Below are positions 1 through 8,615 of a stretch of 64,000 nt of DNA, in pieces. The stretch spans positions 1 through 64,000 of the forward strand of contig JAIKZI010000075.1 of NCBI GenBank assembly GCA_024682375.1, read 5' to 3'. This DNA is from Lachnospiraceae bacterium (GTDB taxonomy: Bacteria; Bacillota; Clostridia; Lachnospirales; Lachnospiraceae). The notes beneath the pieces are model-generated. The model made no database searches, was not told where the DNA came from, and saw only the letters and a program-made list of their open reading frames with translations. The translations under genes were made by a program, and so were the position numbers. Each line of letters opens with the position of its first letter. Within the stretch, counting starts at the first letter, position 1.

Positions 1-741
1 TTTTAGATATTGCTTATCTCCTTCGTAATTCTTCTCAGCATCTTTCATATTTCGTACCGCTGAATCCAGTATAACTGCGATATTATTTCTGTTAGCTTCA
101 TCTGTCGGAGAAGCCAATAGGTTAAACACAGACGGATCTAAGAGAACATTAAACTTAGCATTATAAAACCATATGCTTCCTCTAATTCCTTCATTTTCAA
201 TATCATTCTTTCCGAAATTGATTCGCAAATCATGATTTCCATCTGAATATAGCGTTTCTAAGGTATTTCTCACTGCATGATGATATAGTAATGGATTCTG
301 CCACCTCCCATTTACTTTACATGATTCAACCCAATCAAAAAAAGCTCCAGCTGCTTCACTATTTAAATCATAATACTCTTTAGAACCCTCAAAATCTGGA
401 TCAGTTCTTTCTTTCATAAGAATCTCATGGTTTATATCTTGCATCTTTTTATATGCATCGGGATTATCTAATCGCATTAGTTCTAGCCAATCTTTTTCTA
501 GGTTTACATAATCACGAGCATGATTATTATCTTCCCAAGATTCTCTTCGAGATAACTCTCCTTTCTTCTTAAATGCTTTCTCGCTCTTCAGCAAGCCTTC
601 TCTCGATATATCTACATCAACAGCTTTACTATCGAATCCAGTTTTCTCATCTGACTTATTTTTATCAGATATATTTGAACCAAAATCACTTAAATTTGAT
701 ATCGAATGTAGTGTTACATTTTCATCAACTGGCTTAATCAT
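1..741 (-). CDS. Hypothetical protein, C-terminus cut by window edge
   Basis: Reading frame stays open from an ATG at 741 to the left edge, so at least 246 residues are present and the C-terminus is missing. The ribosome site is excellent: GGAGGAAAT directly precedes the ATG. The protein is hydrophilic, begins MIKPVDENVTLHSISN, has no signal peptide or membrane segment, and contains a Lys/Glu-rich stretch near residues 45-75 followed by a more globular part rich in Asn, Trp and Tyr. I do not recognise a family. It starts only 8 bases after the stop of the secreted protein upstream on the same strand, so the two are very likely co-transcribed and may act together. Confidence 0.75.
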   Translation of the reverse strand, partial: MIKPVDENVTLHSISNLSDFGSNISDKNKSDEKTGFDSKAVDVDISREGLLKSEKAFKKKGELSRRESWEDNNHARDYVNLEKDWLELMRLDNPDAYKKMQDINHEILMKERTDPDFEGSKEYYDLNSEAAGAFFDWVESCKVNGRWQNPLLYHHAVRNTLETLYSDGNHDLRINFGKNDIENEGIRGSIWFYNAKFNVLLDPSVFNLLASPTDEANRNNIAVILDSAVRNMKDAEKNYEGDKQYLK

Positions 742-749
742 ATTTCCTC

Positions 750-2033
750 CTAAAGGCCCTGATATTCGCTCCTCTTTAAAACATAAAACGAATCCTTACC
801 TATGACACTATTATTATTCAAAATATCAATATAAATGTAATCATATATATGAATTGATACCAATTGGCCAAAATCATCATGTACTTGTGCTGACGCTCCT
901 CCTACTGTTGAATTAAACTGTACGGTTCGAACAAATCTACCATTTCCATCTGTTCTAACTCTAACTTTAGTATCAGCCATATCTTCTCTGTTCAAGTTTT
1001 TCCACTCTCTATCCTGTAATCTAATTGTAATAACTGCATTAGACGCCGGAACCTCTTCTCCTTTATCATTCACTCGAAGCGCTTGGCCAGTAATTGTTAT
1101 CGCATTTGGTTTTGTCTCGTCTATTCTATAATGCACTCCTTCGTCATAATCTTTTTTTACCACAGTTCCATGATAACCATTAAGTTCTATAATATTAACT
1201 TTATCTGGGCGAATTACAGGCAGTATTTGCAGTTTATATGATGGAATATCATGTCTATTAAAATTCTGTGCAGAAGTTGTTGTGACAACTTTTAGGTAAT
1301 ACTCTCCTGCAGGTAATTCAACATCTCCTCGATTTCCCCTACCTACCTGATACATTGCATATCCATTATTAGCTATATTCTGATACAACTGGAGTTCTAA
1401 CTGATTATCTTTAGAAGTATTTGATAACTCCAAACCAACCATATCATAACTATAATTCTTAGGTACTACAATTTTATACCAATCTACATCCGCTGGAGAA
1501 TCTATAGTTCCGTTTTTAACAATTGTTTCTGTTCCTAATTCAAAACTTTTAGCTTCACTCGCGTTATCGTTTATTTCATTTTCATCACCATTCTTCGTCA
1601 TGCTATACGTAAGAGTATACTTCCCCGTATTCTGACCTATACTTGAACAGTAAACCAGAATATACATCTGCTGCTTCTTATCCGATTTATATCCCAAATT
1701 TTCATCTTCAGTTTTGTTGTTATGCATGTAAGTTCCATATGATGACGTCTTTACAATATTCATCTTTTCATCACATAACAACAAATCAAAATCAGCATCT
1801 TTATCCTGCGGGCAAACCAGTTTAGCCTGCAAATAATCGCCAGTATATAGTAAAGCAGAATACATGTGGTATGAATTTGCCTTGCTCAAAGAATCTGATT
1901 TCTCAAAAAGTCTTAAGTCACTTTCTTCAGCATGAACCGCAACTTTGCTTGGAATCAAACTGCATATTATTACCATGCATCCGATTAATAATAGCCCTAA
2001 TTCCTTTCTTAAACACCTGAATTTTTTGTTCAT
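750..2033 (-). CDS. Secreted protein with PPC-like beta domains
   Basis: A 427-residue exported protein. Residues 1-36 form a Sec signal peptide: a basic start (NKKFRCLRK), a hydrophobic core and an AEE-type cleavage region. The mature part holds two similar beta domains, about 40-145 and 150-275, whose pattern (DNASEA, then ADVDWYKIVVP, then GEYYLKV) resembles bacterial pre-peptidase C-terminal domains. A third domain, about 300-390, looks immunoglobulin-like. No protease or sortase motif is seen, so a binding or structural surface role is inferred. The ATG at 2033 is preferred over an in-frame GTG at 2036 because AGGAGG then has normal spacing. It leads an operon with the gene ending at the left edge. 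Confidence 0.8.
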   Translation of the reverse strand: MNKKFRCLRKELGLLLIGCMVIICSLIPSKVAVHAEESDLRLFEKSDSLSKANSYHMYSALLYTGDYLQAKLVCPQDKDADFDLLLCDEKMNIVKTSSYGTYMHNNKTEDENLGYKSDKKQQMYILVYCSSIGQNTGKYTLTYSMTKNGDENEINDNASEAKSFELGTETIVKNGTIDSPADVDWYKIVVPKNYSYDMVGLELSNTSKDNQLELQLYQNIANNGYAMYQVGRGNRGDVELPAGEYYLKVVTTTSAQNFNRHDIPSYKLQILPVIRPDKVNIIELNGYHGTVVKKDYDEGVHYRIDETKPNAITITGQALRVNDKGEEVPASNAVITIRLQDREWKNLNREDMADTKVRVRTDGNGRFVRTVQFNSTVGGASAQVHDDFGQLVSIHIYDYIYIDILNNNSVIGKDSFYVLKRSEYQGL

Positions 2034-2126
2034 CACATTATTCCTCCTCTTATTTACCCCATTACTTAAATCGTTTATCTACTAACTTCTTTATTTCAGC
2101 AGATTGATAACTAATCTACCATCTTT

Positions 2127-2155
2127 AGTATATATCCATCAAATTGCATTTACAA
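2127..2155 (-). promoter_or_regulatory. Candidate promoter of secreted-protein operon
   Basis: On the minus strand TTGTAA (2150-2155), a 17-base spacer and TATACT (2127-2132) form a reasonable sigma-A type promoter. It would give a leader of about 90 bases before the ATG at 2033. Prediction rests on hexamer match and spacing only. Confidence 0.45.
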
Positions 2156-2304
2156 TATCTATATTTTTCTTATAATCTTTTATAAATTTTAAAATGGATG
2201 CCACCTGTTTAAATAATATGCTCCTTCTCAAGTAGATTTGGTTATTTACCGGATATCCAAAGTTTAGTGACGGTAGGGTCAGTCAGTGGGTCTCATACTT
2301 TATA

Positions 2305-2340
2305 AAAATAGGGCAAGAAATCTTATGATTTCTTGCCCTT
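2305..2340 (-). terminator. Rho-independent terminator
   Basis: A perfect 12-bp stem, GGGCAAGAAATC (2311-2322) with GATTTCTTGCCC (2327-2338), and a TTAT loop. On the minus strand it is followed by CTATTTTTAT. It ends the leftward transcript of the membrane-protein gene at 2456 and may also work in the plus direction. Confidence 0.75.
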
Positions 2341-2379
2341 CTTTGTCTCATTTCTAAGATATTACACAATATCGTGCGG

Positions 2380-2424
2380 GGTTCGAAAAAAATAAGGTCC
2401 TGTGGACCTTATTTTTTTCGAACC
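2380..2424. terminator. Perfect 21-bp hairpin, probable bidirectional terminator
   Basis: Arms 2380-2400 and 2404-2424 pair without a mismatch around a TGT loop. The core AATAAGGTCC/GGACCTTATT is flanked by an A7 tract on the left and a T7 tract on the right, the usual layout of an intrinsic terminator working in both directions. It lies just downstream of the gene ending at 2456, upstream of a second terminator in the same direction. Confidence 0.7.
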
Positions 2425-2428
2425 GACC

Positions 2429-2456
2429 GAGCCAGCGCGAAGCGTCTGGCGAGAAT
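2429..2456. repeat. REP-like hairpin unit (single copy)
   Basis: The sequence GAGCCAGCGCGAAGCG followed by tCTGGCGAGAATC folds into a GCCAG/CTGGC stem capped by CGC-GAA-GCG. It shares the frame GAGC-xAG-n-CGAAG-n-CTG-CGA-AATC with three units at 14640-14836, so I place it in the same extragenic repeat family. It overlaps the stop codon of the membrane-protein gene. Confidence 0.5.
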
Positions 2457-2866
2457 CAAGTCCCATCGGTTCTCGTCTTTTTTATCAAACACCCAACAAG
2501 CATTCCAGCTAACGCTATCCCAGTTCCGATAAACAACATTTCTATTCTAGGCATGTTCAAATGGTTTGTAGCGAGAGTATTTGCCAAATCAAATGTTAAA
2601 TAGCCAGACAGCATATACATAAGTCCTAAGATTACACTCGTAAGCCACTTAAATCGCCCAAACCAATTCTTCATTCCTTCTACTATAGAAACAACGATAG
2701 TTATTACCGGAATAACTATCCACAGAAAAACCAGTGAATATCCCATCTCATCACCTGGTTCTAAAAAAAGCCAAAAGTCTGCAATTGAAAACGTCCATAC
2801 TAAAACATACAGTAAACCAACTAAAATTTTCTCTAATTTATCTCTTCTTACCATTTGTTCGTTCAT
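2456..2866 (-). CDS. Hypothetical four-helix membrane protein
   Basis: A 136-residue protein with four predicted transmembrane segments at about 12-32, 42-62, 72-94 and 108-127, a short basic N-terminus and a charged tail ending KKTRTDGT. I do not recognise a family and no catalytic motif is visible. The start at 2866 lies within the end of the upstream gene (29-base overlap), so translation is probably coupled; an in-frame ATG at 2854 is an alternative. The ribosome site (GGGG, spacing about 7) is modest, in line with coupling. Two terminators follow. Confidence 0.65.
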   Translation of the reverse strand: MNEQMVRRDKLEKILVGLLYVLVWTFSIADFWLFLEPGDEMGYSLVFLWIVIPVITIVVSIVEGMKNWFGRFKWLTSVILGLMYMLSGYLTFDLANTLATNHLNMPRIEMLFIGTGIALAGMLVGCLIKKTRTDGT

Positions 2867-3374
2867 AAGCGTACCCCAATAGATTATTATCTGGACTATC
2901 GATCTCTATAAACACAACTTCGTCTGCTTTAAAAGAAAAATCTCCCAAAGAATTTGCATCCTCTAGAGAGATACAATTAAGCTTATACTTCTTACCTTCT
3001 TTTCTCAGAAAGCCGACATTAAACTCTCTGTCCTCTTTTGTAAAAACAGTTATAACCATTTTTTTCTCAATAGCCATCTCAAGAATAGAAGTAGCATCAA
3101 ATGCCTTAAAACACTCTCTAGATAGCTTAGGTTTCATATAATTATCCTGTTTCCAACATTCCTCATAAATTGAAACTTTCTTCAAATAAGCCGTATTATA
3201 CTCAATAGAATCTACCATCGATTTACTAAACCAATAATATCCATTCCATTTTCCCTGTGAATCAAGTGTCTCAAGCAAAAAATAATTATCATTAGCCTGG
3301 ATACATCTACCAACTGTAAAACTATCATTTGAAACTGAATAAAACTCAGCTAAAGTTTCCATCTTTATCTTCAT
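2838..3374 (-). CDS. Hypothetical cytoplasmic protein
   Basis: A 178-residue soluble protein of unknown family. It looks like two repeats of a small beta-rich fold: near 20-60 a run about FTVGRCIQ and a tryptophan-rich GKWNGYYWF patch, and near 100-165 a second run, VITVFTKEDREFNVGFL. There are no membrane segments or enzymatic motifs. I take the ATG at 3374 rather than the one at 3386 because GGAG lies 6 bases ahead of it and only weak matches precede the earlier ATG. It overlaps the next gene, a membrane protein, by 29 bases; the pair forms a small unit between the glucose operon terminator and two terminators at about 2305-2424. Confidence 0.65.
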   Translation of the reverse strand: MKIKMETLAEFYSVSNDSFTVGRCIQANDNYFLLETLDSQGKWNGYYWFSKSMVDSIEYNTAYLKKVSIYEECWKQDNYMKPKLSRECFKAFDATSILEMAIEKKMVITVFTKEDREFNVGFLRKEGKKYKLNCISLEDANSLGDFSFKADEVVFIEIDSPDNNLLGYAYERTNGKKR

Positions 3375-3462
3375 TAAAATCTCCATTCGAATAACTTATA
3401 TCCTAAATCCTATTAAACATACCTACCTTTTATTAAAAAGTCAATCTATAGAAATATATTAC

Positions 3463-3498
3463 GAAAAAAACAACCTCCGAGGGGGACTCGAAGGTTGT
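3463..3498 (-). terminator. Terminator of the ptsG-glcT operon
   Basis: ACAACCT (3470-3476) pairs with AGGTTGT (3492-3498), with a further CGAG/CTCG pairing inside. On the minus strand the stem is followed by a T7 run (A7 at 3464-3470 on plus). It sits about 35 bases after the antiterminator gene. Confidence 0.8.
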
Positions 3499-3532
3499 AA
3501 AAATCATTATAAATTTGGGAAGTTTGATAGGC

Positions 3533-4366
3533 TTATAAGCCTTCACTCGCCTTTACACGCTCGATATGTATAGCGAGATATCCTATTTCTTTTTCGTCGA
3601 GTTCGACTCCAAGGCTTTCACCCAAACCTTTGCAAATCTTTCTCGACATTTCAAATGATTCCGGATAATTACCCTGAACCATTTCATTCATACTGAGTTT
3701 AAGCGGTTCATTATGCTGTACTCTAGCAACCATATATCGAATATGATTCATCATCCTATTGTACGAAAGGGAGTTGACGCTAATTTCTTTACCCGTCTTA
3801 TCCTGGATTTCTGAAACACATTCTCTTACCGCTTTTGCAATCTGAACTGACTGCGAAACCTTGTCACTACTGATTGCAGAATGGATATGCAATGCAATAT
3901 ATCCAATCTCATCATCGGACGGTTCTATCCCAATATCTTTCAGTAATATCGGTCTAACACTTTCAGCGGCCTTATATTCCGCATAAAAAAGTACCTTTAT
4001 GTCATCAAGTAATGGATTAGAAATATCCTCATGTTCTTTAATACGCTTTACCGCAAATTCCAAATGATCTGCAAGCGGGAAGATAATACTTCTATCTATG
4101 TCGGAAAAAAATTGTCCTGCAGCCTCTAATACCTCATTAGCAATTTCTAAGTACATAGGCGAAACCTGTTTTGCCAGTTCCTTCGCACTTCCACGCTCTG
4201 TCGTTTCCGAAAGTGAATATACCTTAGCATCTTCTGTAACTTCAATGAACTCGGCTACTTTTTTTCCGAAACCAATGCCCTTTGCAAGTACAAGGTATTC
4301 TTCACTTCGATCAGTTTCAATTGCGATAACTGTATTATGATTTAATACTTTTTCTATGCGATACAT
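3533..4366 (-). CDS. glcT: BglG/LicT-family transcriptional antiterminator (GlcT-like)
   Basis: A 277-residue RNA-binding antiterminator, the usual length for LicT/SacT/GlcT. Residues 1-55 are the CAT RNA-binding domain (MYRIEKVLNHNTVIAI and KGIGFGKK). Two PTS regulation domains follow, about 65-165 and 175-275, each with the conserved His context (EIGYIALHIHS and EIGYLAIHIERV). The family binds an RNA hairpin in the leader of its target, blocks a terminator and is controlled by PTS phosphorylation of PRD histidines. It starts 5 bases after ptsG, whose leader carries a matching RAT-like element, so it probably controls its own operon in a feedback loop. Glucose specificity is inferred from the neighbour. 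Confidence 0.9.
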   Translation of the reverse strand: MYRIEKVLNHNTVIAIETDRSEEYLVLAKGIGFGKKVAEFIEVTEDAKVYSLSETTERGSAKELAKQVSPMYLEIANEVLEAAGQFFSDIDRSIIFPLADHLEFAVKRIKEHEDISNPLLDDIKVLFYAEYKAAESVRPILLKDIGIEPSDDEIGYIALHIHSAISSDKVSQSVQIAKAVRECVSEIQDKTGKEISVNSLSYNRMMNHIRYMVARVQHNEPLKLSMNEMVQGNYPESFEMSRKICKGLGESLGVELDEKEIGYLAIHIERVKASEGL

Positions 4367-4371
4367 AATTC

Positions 4372-6504
4372 CTACTCGTAAATAGTTACTGAATAAAGTG
4401 GCTCTCCAGCCTTTACCTCACCTGATGCAATGAGAGATACATCAATCTTTGACTCATCAATATCTGTAATGATAATTGGTGATGTCATTGACTTAGCATT
4501 CTTCTCAAGGAAATCAAGGTCAAGTTCCATAAGGATGTCGCCCTTCTTTACCTTCTGACCATTTTCAACAAGAACTTTGAATCCTTCACCATTTAATTTT
4601 ACTGTATCGATTCCTACGTGAAGGAGAAGTCCAATGCCTTCTTCTGTTTCCATACCAATAGCATGCTTTGTATCAAATACGAAACTTACTGTTCCGTCAC
4701 AAGGTGCTACTACTGTTCTTTCCTTTGGAGTTACGATAGCTCCATCACCCATCATCTTTCCTGCGAAAGCTTCATCATCAGCTTCTGAAATATCTCCAGA
4801 AACACCTGACATTGGGCTGTATATTGTAAATTCCTTTGAAACTTTTTTCTCTGCGTTATCTGCAGAACCCTTTGATTTCTCGGCTATATCTTCACCTGAA
4901 TAAATTGTGTTTGGAGCTTTCTCCAAATATTCTTCAAGGTTAGCCTTAATGATTGTAACGTGTGGTCCATAAATAATCTGAACACCATTACCTCTGTGAA
5001 CTACACCTGAGGCACCAGTTGATTTAAGAAGTCCATCGCGAACGAGGTTAGCATCTTCAACTGTTACTCTAAGTCTTGTTGCACAGCAATCAACTGTTGT
5101 AATGTTCTTCTTTCCACCGAGACCTCTCATGATTGTATCTGAAAGAGCATCTTCTTTAGAAAGTTCTTTTCCGTCAGCGCCCTTTGCAAGATAATCAGCC
5201 TTTGTGTAAAGCTTTGTTTCTTCATTATCATCTTCTCTACCAGGAGTCTTCAAATTGAATTTCTTGATAAGGAATGTGAACAAGAAATAGTATACTACAA
5301 AATAGCCAATACCTACAATAACAACCCAGATCCAGCTTGTTCTTGAGTTACCCTGAAGGATACCGAAGAGGAATAGGTCAATAAGACCACCTGAGAATGT
5401 CATACCTACACCTACTCCGAAGATGTGCATAAGCATGTAAGCTGCACCTGCGAATACACAGTGGATACCATAAAGAGCTGGAGCTACAAAAAGGAATGTA
5501 AACTCGATAGGCTCTGTGATACCTGTAAGCATTGATGTAAGAGCTGCTGAAAGAAGAAGACCTCCAACGACCTTTCTCTTTTCAGGACGAGCACATCTGT
5601 ACATAGCAAGAGCTGCTCCAGGAAGACCGAAGATCATGAGTGGGAATTTACCAGACATGAATCTAGTTGCTGATACAGCGAAATGCTTTGTTGTAGGATC
5701 TGCAAGCTGTGCGAAGAAGATGTTCTGAGCACCTTCGATTGTCTTACCAGCTACTTCAAGTGTTCCACCTACACCTGTCTGCCAGAATGGTAGATAGAAT
5801 ACATGATGAAGACCGAATGGAATTAGAAGTCTTTCCATCAATCCATATACCCATGTTCCTGCATAACCAGAGTTAAGAACTACACCACCTACAGCATAAA
5901 TTCCCTGCTGGATTGGTGGCCATACGAAGAACATAAGAATTCCAACAAATGTGTAAACAAGTGCTGAAATGATAGGTACGAAACGTGTACCACCGAAGAA
6001 TGAAAGTACCTGTGGTAACTGAATCTTATAGTACTTATTGTGAAGCGCTGCAACACCAAGTCCTACGATAATACCACCGAATACACCCATCTGAAGTGAA
6101 GTGATACCACAAACAGAAGCAACTGCACCATCAAGCATCTTATCAGGGCCACCATTGATTGAAATCATAGCACCGATTGAAGCATGCATAATGAAGAATG
6201 CGATAGCAGCTGAAAGAGCTGCAACTTCCTTCTCTTTGTTTGCCATACCAATAGCAACACCCATCGCAAAGATGATAGGCAAGTTGCCAAATACAATGTT
6301 ACCTGCATCGTTCATAACGAGGAACAATGCGTGAAGTGGTGTACCATCTCCCATTACATTCTGGAGACCATATGTTGCAAGCATAGTCTCATTAGTAAAT
6401 GATCCACCGATACCGAGTAGCAATCCTGCTACAGGAAGAATTGCGATTGGAAGCATGAATGAACGTCCAATTCTCTGCAATACTCCGAAAATTTTGTCTT
6501 TCAT
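4372..6504 (-). CDS. ptsG: Glucose-type PTS enzyme IICBA
   Basis: A 710-residue fused PTS permease that takes up and phosphorylates a hexose, most likely glucose or N-acetylglucosamine. Order: membrane IIC domain (about 1-400, beginning MKDKIFGVLQRIGRSF with about ten helices), IIB domain (about 455-535, phosphocysteine in VDCCATRLRVT) and IIA domain (about 575-710, phosphohistidine in GLLLHVGIDTVKL). An upstream in-frame extension to 6576 is rejected because GGAGAG with good spacing precedes the ATG at 6504 and the family begins there. The leader has a promoter, a RAT-like site and a terminator. It is followed by the antiterminator gene 5 bases later. The exact sugar cannot be told from sequence alone. 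Confidence 0.93.
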   Translation of the reverse strand: MKDKIFGVLQRIGRSFMLPIAILPVAGLLLGIGGSFTNETMLATYGLQNVMGDGTPLHALFLVMNDAGNIVFGNLPIIFAMGVAIGMANKEKEVAALSAAIAFFIMHASIGAMISINGGPDKMLDGAVASVCGITSLQMGVFGGIIVGLGVAALHNKYYKIQLPQVLSFFGGTRFVPIISALVYTFVGILMFFVWPPIQQGIYAVGGVVLNSGYAGTWVYGLMERLLIPFGLHHVFYLPFWQTGVGGTLEVAGKTIEGAQNIFFAQLADPTTKHFAVSATRFMSGKFPLMIFGLPGAALAMYRCARPEKRKVVGGLLLSAALTSMLTGITEPIEFTFLFVAPALYGIHCVFAGAAYMLMHIFGVGVGMTFSGGLIDLFLFGILQGNSRTSWIWVVIVGIGYFVVYYFLFTFLIKKFNLKTPGREDDNEETKLYTKADYLAKGADGKELSKEDALSDTIMRGLGGKKNITTVDCCATRLRVTVEDANLVRDGLLKSTGASGVVHRGNGVQIIYGPHVTIIKANLEEYLEKAPNTIYSGEDIAEKSKGSADNAEKKVSKEFTIYSPMSGVSGDISEADDEAFAGKMMGDGAIVTPKERTVVAPCDGTVSFVFDTKHAIGMETEEGIGLLLHVGIDTVKLNGEGFKVLVENGQKVKKGDILMELDLDFLEKNAKSMTSPIIITDIDESKIDVSLIASGEVKAGEPLYSVTIYE

Positions 6505-6548
6505 AAAGACTCTCCTTTTTGAACATCGTGCTTGCTTTGTTTTTGGCA

Positions 6549-6631
6549 TAAAAAAAGTAGCCATCAACAAATACAAACACTTTCAACGTGTGTCATACCA
6601 GTTGATGCCTACTTAAAGTTACATACTGTTC
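6549..6631 (-). promoter_or_regulatory. RAT-like antiterminator site overlapping a leader terminator
   Basis: In the ptsG leader, GTAGGCATCAAC (6601-6612) pairs with GTTGATGGCTAC (6557-6568) with one mismatch and runs into T7, an intrinsic terminator. The segment 6601-6631 reads GAACAGTATGTAACTTTAAG then TAGGCATCAAC, which resembles the ribonucleic antiterminator (TGTTACTG..AGGCA) bound by LicT/GlcT proteins, and it shares its last 12 bases with the 5' arm of the terminator. The two structures are mutually exclusive, as in sac, bgl and ptsG leaders. Inference: termination without sugar, readthrough when the antiterminator is active. Confidence 0.75.
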
Positions 6632-6645
6632 AAAATTCATTTAGT

Positions 6646-6674
6646 AATTTACTATACGAAATGGTTTTCGTCAA
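6646..6674 (-). promoter_or_regulatory. Promoter of ptsG
   Basis: On the minus strand TTGACG (6669-6674), 17 bases, TAAATT (6646-6651). The start point would fall about 10 bases ahead of the RAT-like element, leaving a leader of about 135 bases. Confidence 0.6.
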
Positions 6675-6694
6675 GACATTTTGTTAAAAAAATT

Positions 6695-7447
6695 TCATTT
6701 TTTCTTCATAATTTTAGCAGTTATTTTTGCAGTCAATGGAATTATTAACAAACAACCCAAAGATGAGGCAATAATCAAAAATGTCTGCTGCAAAAAAGAC
6801 TTCGAATTCAAAAGTCCTACTACGCTATATTTGTTTCTTGCAAAGATCAGCCATAAGAAGAATCCCTGGCCTATCTCAGCAAAAATAAGAGTCGAAAAAG
6901 TAGTTCCTAAAATATCCCATCCCACATGAAATCCTGCTTGTTCTAATTCATGCTTACTAATAGAAGGATTATGCTCTCTTACTTCATACATAGCGCTTGA
7001 AACTGAAAGCGCGGTATCTGTAATCGCTCCCAAAATTCCAATCATTATGGAACATACCAAAAGACTCTGCGCGCTATATCCAATCTGATTTTCCATGAAA
7101 GCCACTTCTTCATCATAGATATAAAGCTCACCAAATCCAGCCAAAGAACTTAGATTTACTAAAACAACAGAAGAAACTCCAACCAGAATCAAAATAATTA
7201 CAATTCCATAAAATGCTGAAATTGTTTTTTCATTAAACCCGTTCTGCGCAAACAGTGTCAAAAGCAGGAATCCAATAACAGCAAAGAACGTCACGGTAAA
7301 AATATGTCCCGTTTTAAAAATCATTCCCAAACTAATAAAGAAGACAACCATATTTCCGAGAATAGTGAACATCGAAGCAACACCTCTCTCATCACCGATT
7401 GCTCCTAAAAGGAAGAACAACATCATAATCAAAATAAAAATCAGCAT
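6695..7447 (-). CDS. YibE/F-like membrane protein
   Basis: A 250-residue polytopic membrane protein with about seven hydrophobic segments. The stretch GILGAITDTALSVSSAMYEV is the conserved core of the YibE/F family (GAxxDxAxSxSSAxxE). Function of the family is not established. It overlaps the preceding YibE/F gene by 7 bases and has GGAGGAG in front of its start, so the two are translated as a pair and probably form one complex. Together they match the common arrangement of paired YibE/F genes in Firmicutes. No terminator is obvious between its stop and the ptsG promoter region. Confidence 0.8.
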   Translation of the reverse strand: MLIFILIMMLFFLLGAIGDERGVASMFTILGNMVVFFISLGMIFKTGHIFTVTFFAVIGFLLLTLFAQNGFNEKTISAFYGIVIILILVGVSSVVLVNLSSLAGFGELYIYDEEVAFMENQIGYSAQSLLVCSIMIGILGAITDTALSVSSAMYEVREHNPSISKHELEQAGFHVGWDILGTTFSTLIFAEIGQGFFLWLIFARNKYSVVGLLNSKSFLQQTFLIIASSLGCLLIIPLTAKITAKIMKKK

Positions 7448-8565
7448 GTCTCTCCTCCTCTTCTAATCATTCTCGCTCTAAGAACTACAGCAAAGAATCC
7501 TGAAACCGGAACGGCTAAAGCAATTCCAATCGCACCGATCAAAAATCTAATTACTTCAAACGCAGCTCCATTGGAAAAAAGAGTTATCATATTATAACCA
7601 TTCGCCATTTTCAAAATATTTATCGGTATCTCATCTCCGACAAAGGTAAAGAACAATACATTTATCATGGTTCCCATGATATCATTTGAAATACCCTTTA
7701 TTGAATTGATAATCTCTTTAAGACTTTTGGCTCCTCCACTTACAACGATTTCTTCTACGGATGAATTAATTGTTATAGCCACATCCATAACCGCACCTAA
7801 TATGGAAAAAACAAGACTCGATACAAACAGTTCCTCAAGCGGCTCATTTCCATTTGTGTAATCTATATATTCATATCCAAGTCTTCCCGAAAAATGAATG
7901 ATTACCATGTAAATACCCAGTACAATTAAAACAGTAGTCACTGAGGAAAAAATAGCTCCAATGCTTTTTTTCGAAAACCCATATAAAAGGATAAGTGTTG
8001 CGATGATAAATATCGCAGTCATAATCAGTGTCAAAGAGTAAATATCCTTAAACTTAACTATTTTCATAATTCCTATCGCAAAGACAACTAAATTCATAGC
8101 GATGGATGCAAGAATAAGAATAGCTCTTCTACCAGCTATCAAAAATATCAAACTTATCAAAGAAGAAATCATAAATGCCCATACAAAATCGTACTTTTCC
8201 CCCATGATTTTAAGTCCGTATTTTCCATAGCCTCCATTCTTCTTTGAAATATTTTTCTTCAAAAATACATACTGGCCCTTATGGTATTTCGTAGTTCTAA
8301 ACTGTGAAGTTGTATAACTACTCTTATATGAATAAACAGTGCCAGCTTCTTTTGTATTCATAAGCTTTATAGTCATAGACTGTAGATAATTCTCATCTTT
8401 TGACTTCTTTTCTTTCTGAACATGTTTCGTTTCAATCTTTGTAATCTTTCCAATCGGTTCATCATAAAACCTACTATTATTAAATGCAAAAATCGTCGCT
8501 ACACTGATAAATGCAACGACGATTATCATTTTTATAATTGTAAGTCGATTTAAATAATTCTTCAT
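7441..8565 (-). CDS. YibE/F-like membrane protein with N-terminal extracytoplasmic domain
   Basis: A 374-residue protein: an N-terminal membrane anchor (about 10-28), a soluble segment of about 95 residues rich in Lys and Tyr that should face outside, then seven or so transmembrane helices. The YibE/F core appears as SILGAVMDVAITINSSVEEI. AGGAAG precedes the ATG at 8565. It overlaps its partner by 7 bases. The role of YibE/F proteins is unknown; transport or a surface-signalling function is only a guess. It lies 50 bases after the GH5 gene and may be expressed with it. Confidence 0.8.
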   Translation of the reverse strand: MKNYLNRLTIIKMIIVVAFISVATIFAFNNSRFYDEPIGKITKIETKHVQKEKKSKDENYLQSMTIKLMNTKEAGTVYSYKSSYTTSQFRTTKYHKGQYVFLKKNISKKNGGYGKYGLKIMGEKYDFVWAFMISSLISLIFLIAGRRAILILASIAMNLVVFAIGIMKIVKFKDIYSLTLIMTAIFIIATLILLYGFSKKSIGAIFSSVTTVLIVLGIYMVIIHFSGRLGYEYIDYTNGNEPLEELFVSSLVFSILGAVMDVAITINSSVEEIVVSGGAKSLKEIINSIKGISNDIMGTMINVLFFTFVGDEIPINILKMANGYNMITLFSNGAAFEVIRFLIGAIGIALAVPVSGFFAVVLRARMIRRGGETC

Positions 8566-8615
8566 AAGCGCTTCCTAATACTACCTGGCGCTTTTCTCTC
8601 CCAGAATACAAACAG

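Larger units (their letters stand above)
2034..2455. other. Intergenic region, 422 bases without a gene
   Basis: The stretch between the secreted-protein operon and the membrane-protein gene holds a candidate promoter (2127-2155), two strong hairpins that look like terminators (2311-2338 and 2380-2424) and one hairpin repeat unit (2429-2456). The part from 2156 to 2300 is AT-rich and shows no coding potential or clear structure. Confidence 0.6.

Noticed and set aside
6505..6576. N-terminal extension of ptsG by 24 codons
   Set aside because: The extension runs through the leader terminator; GGAGAG sets the start at 6504.
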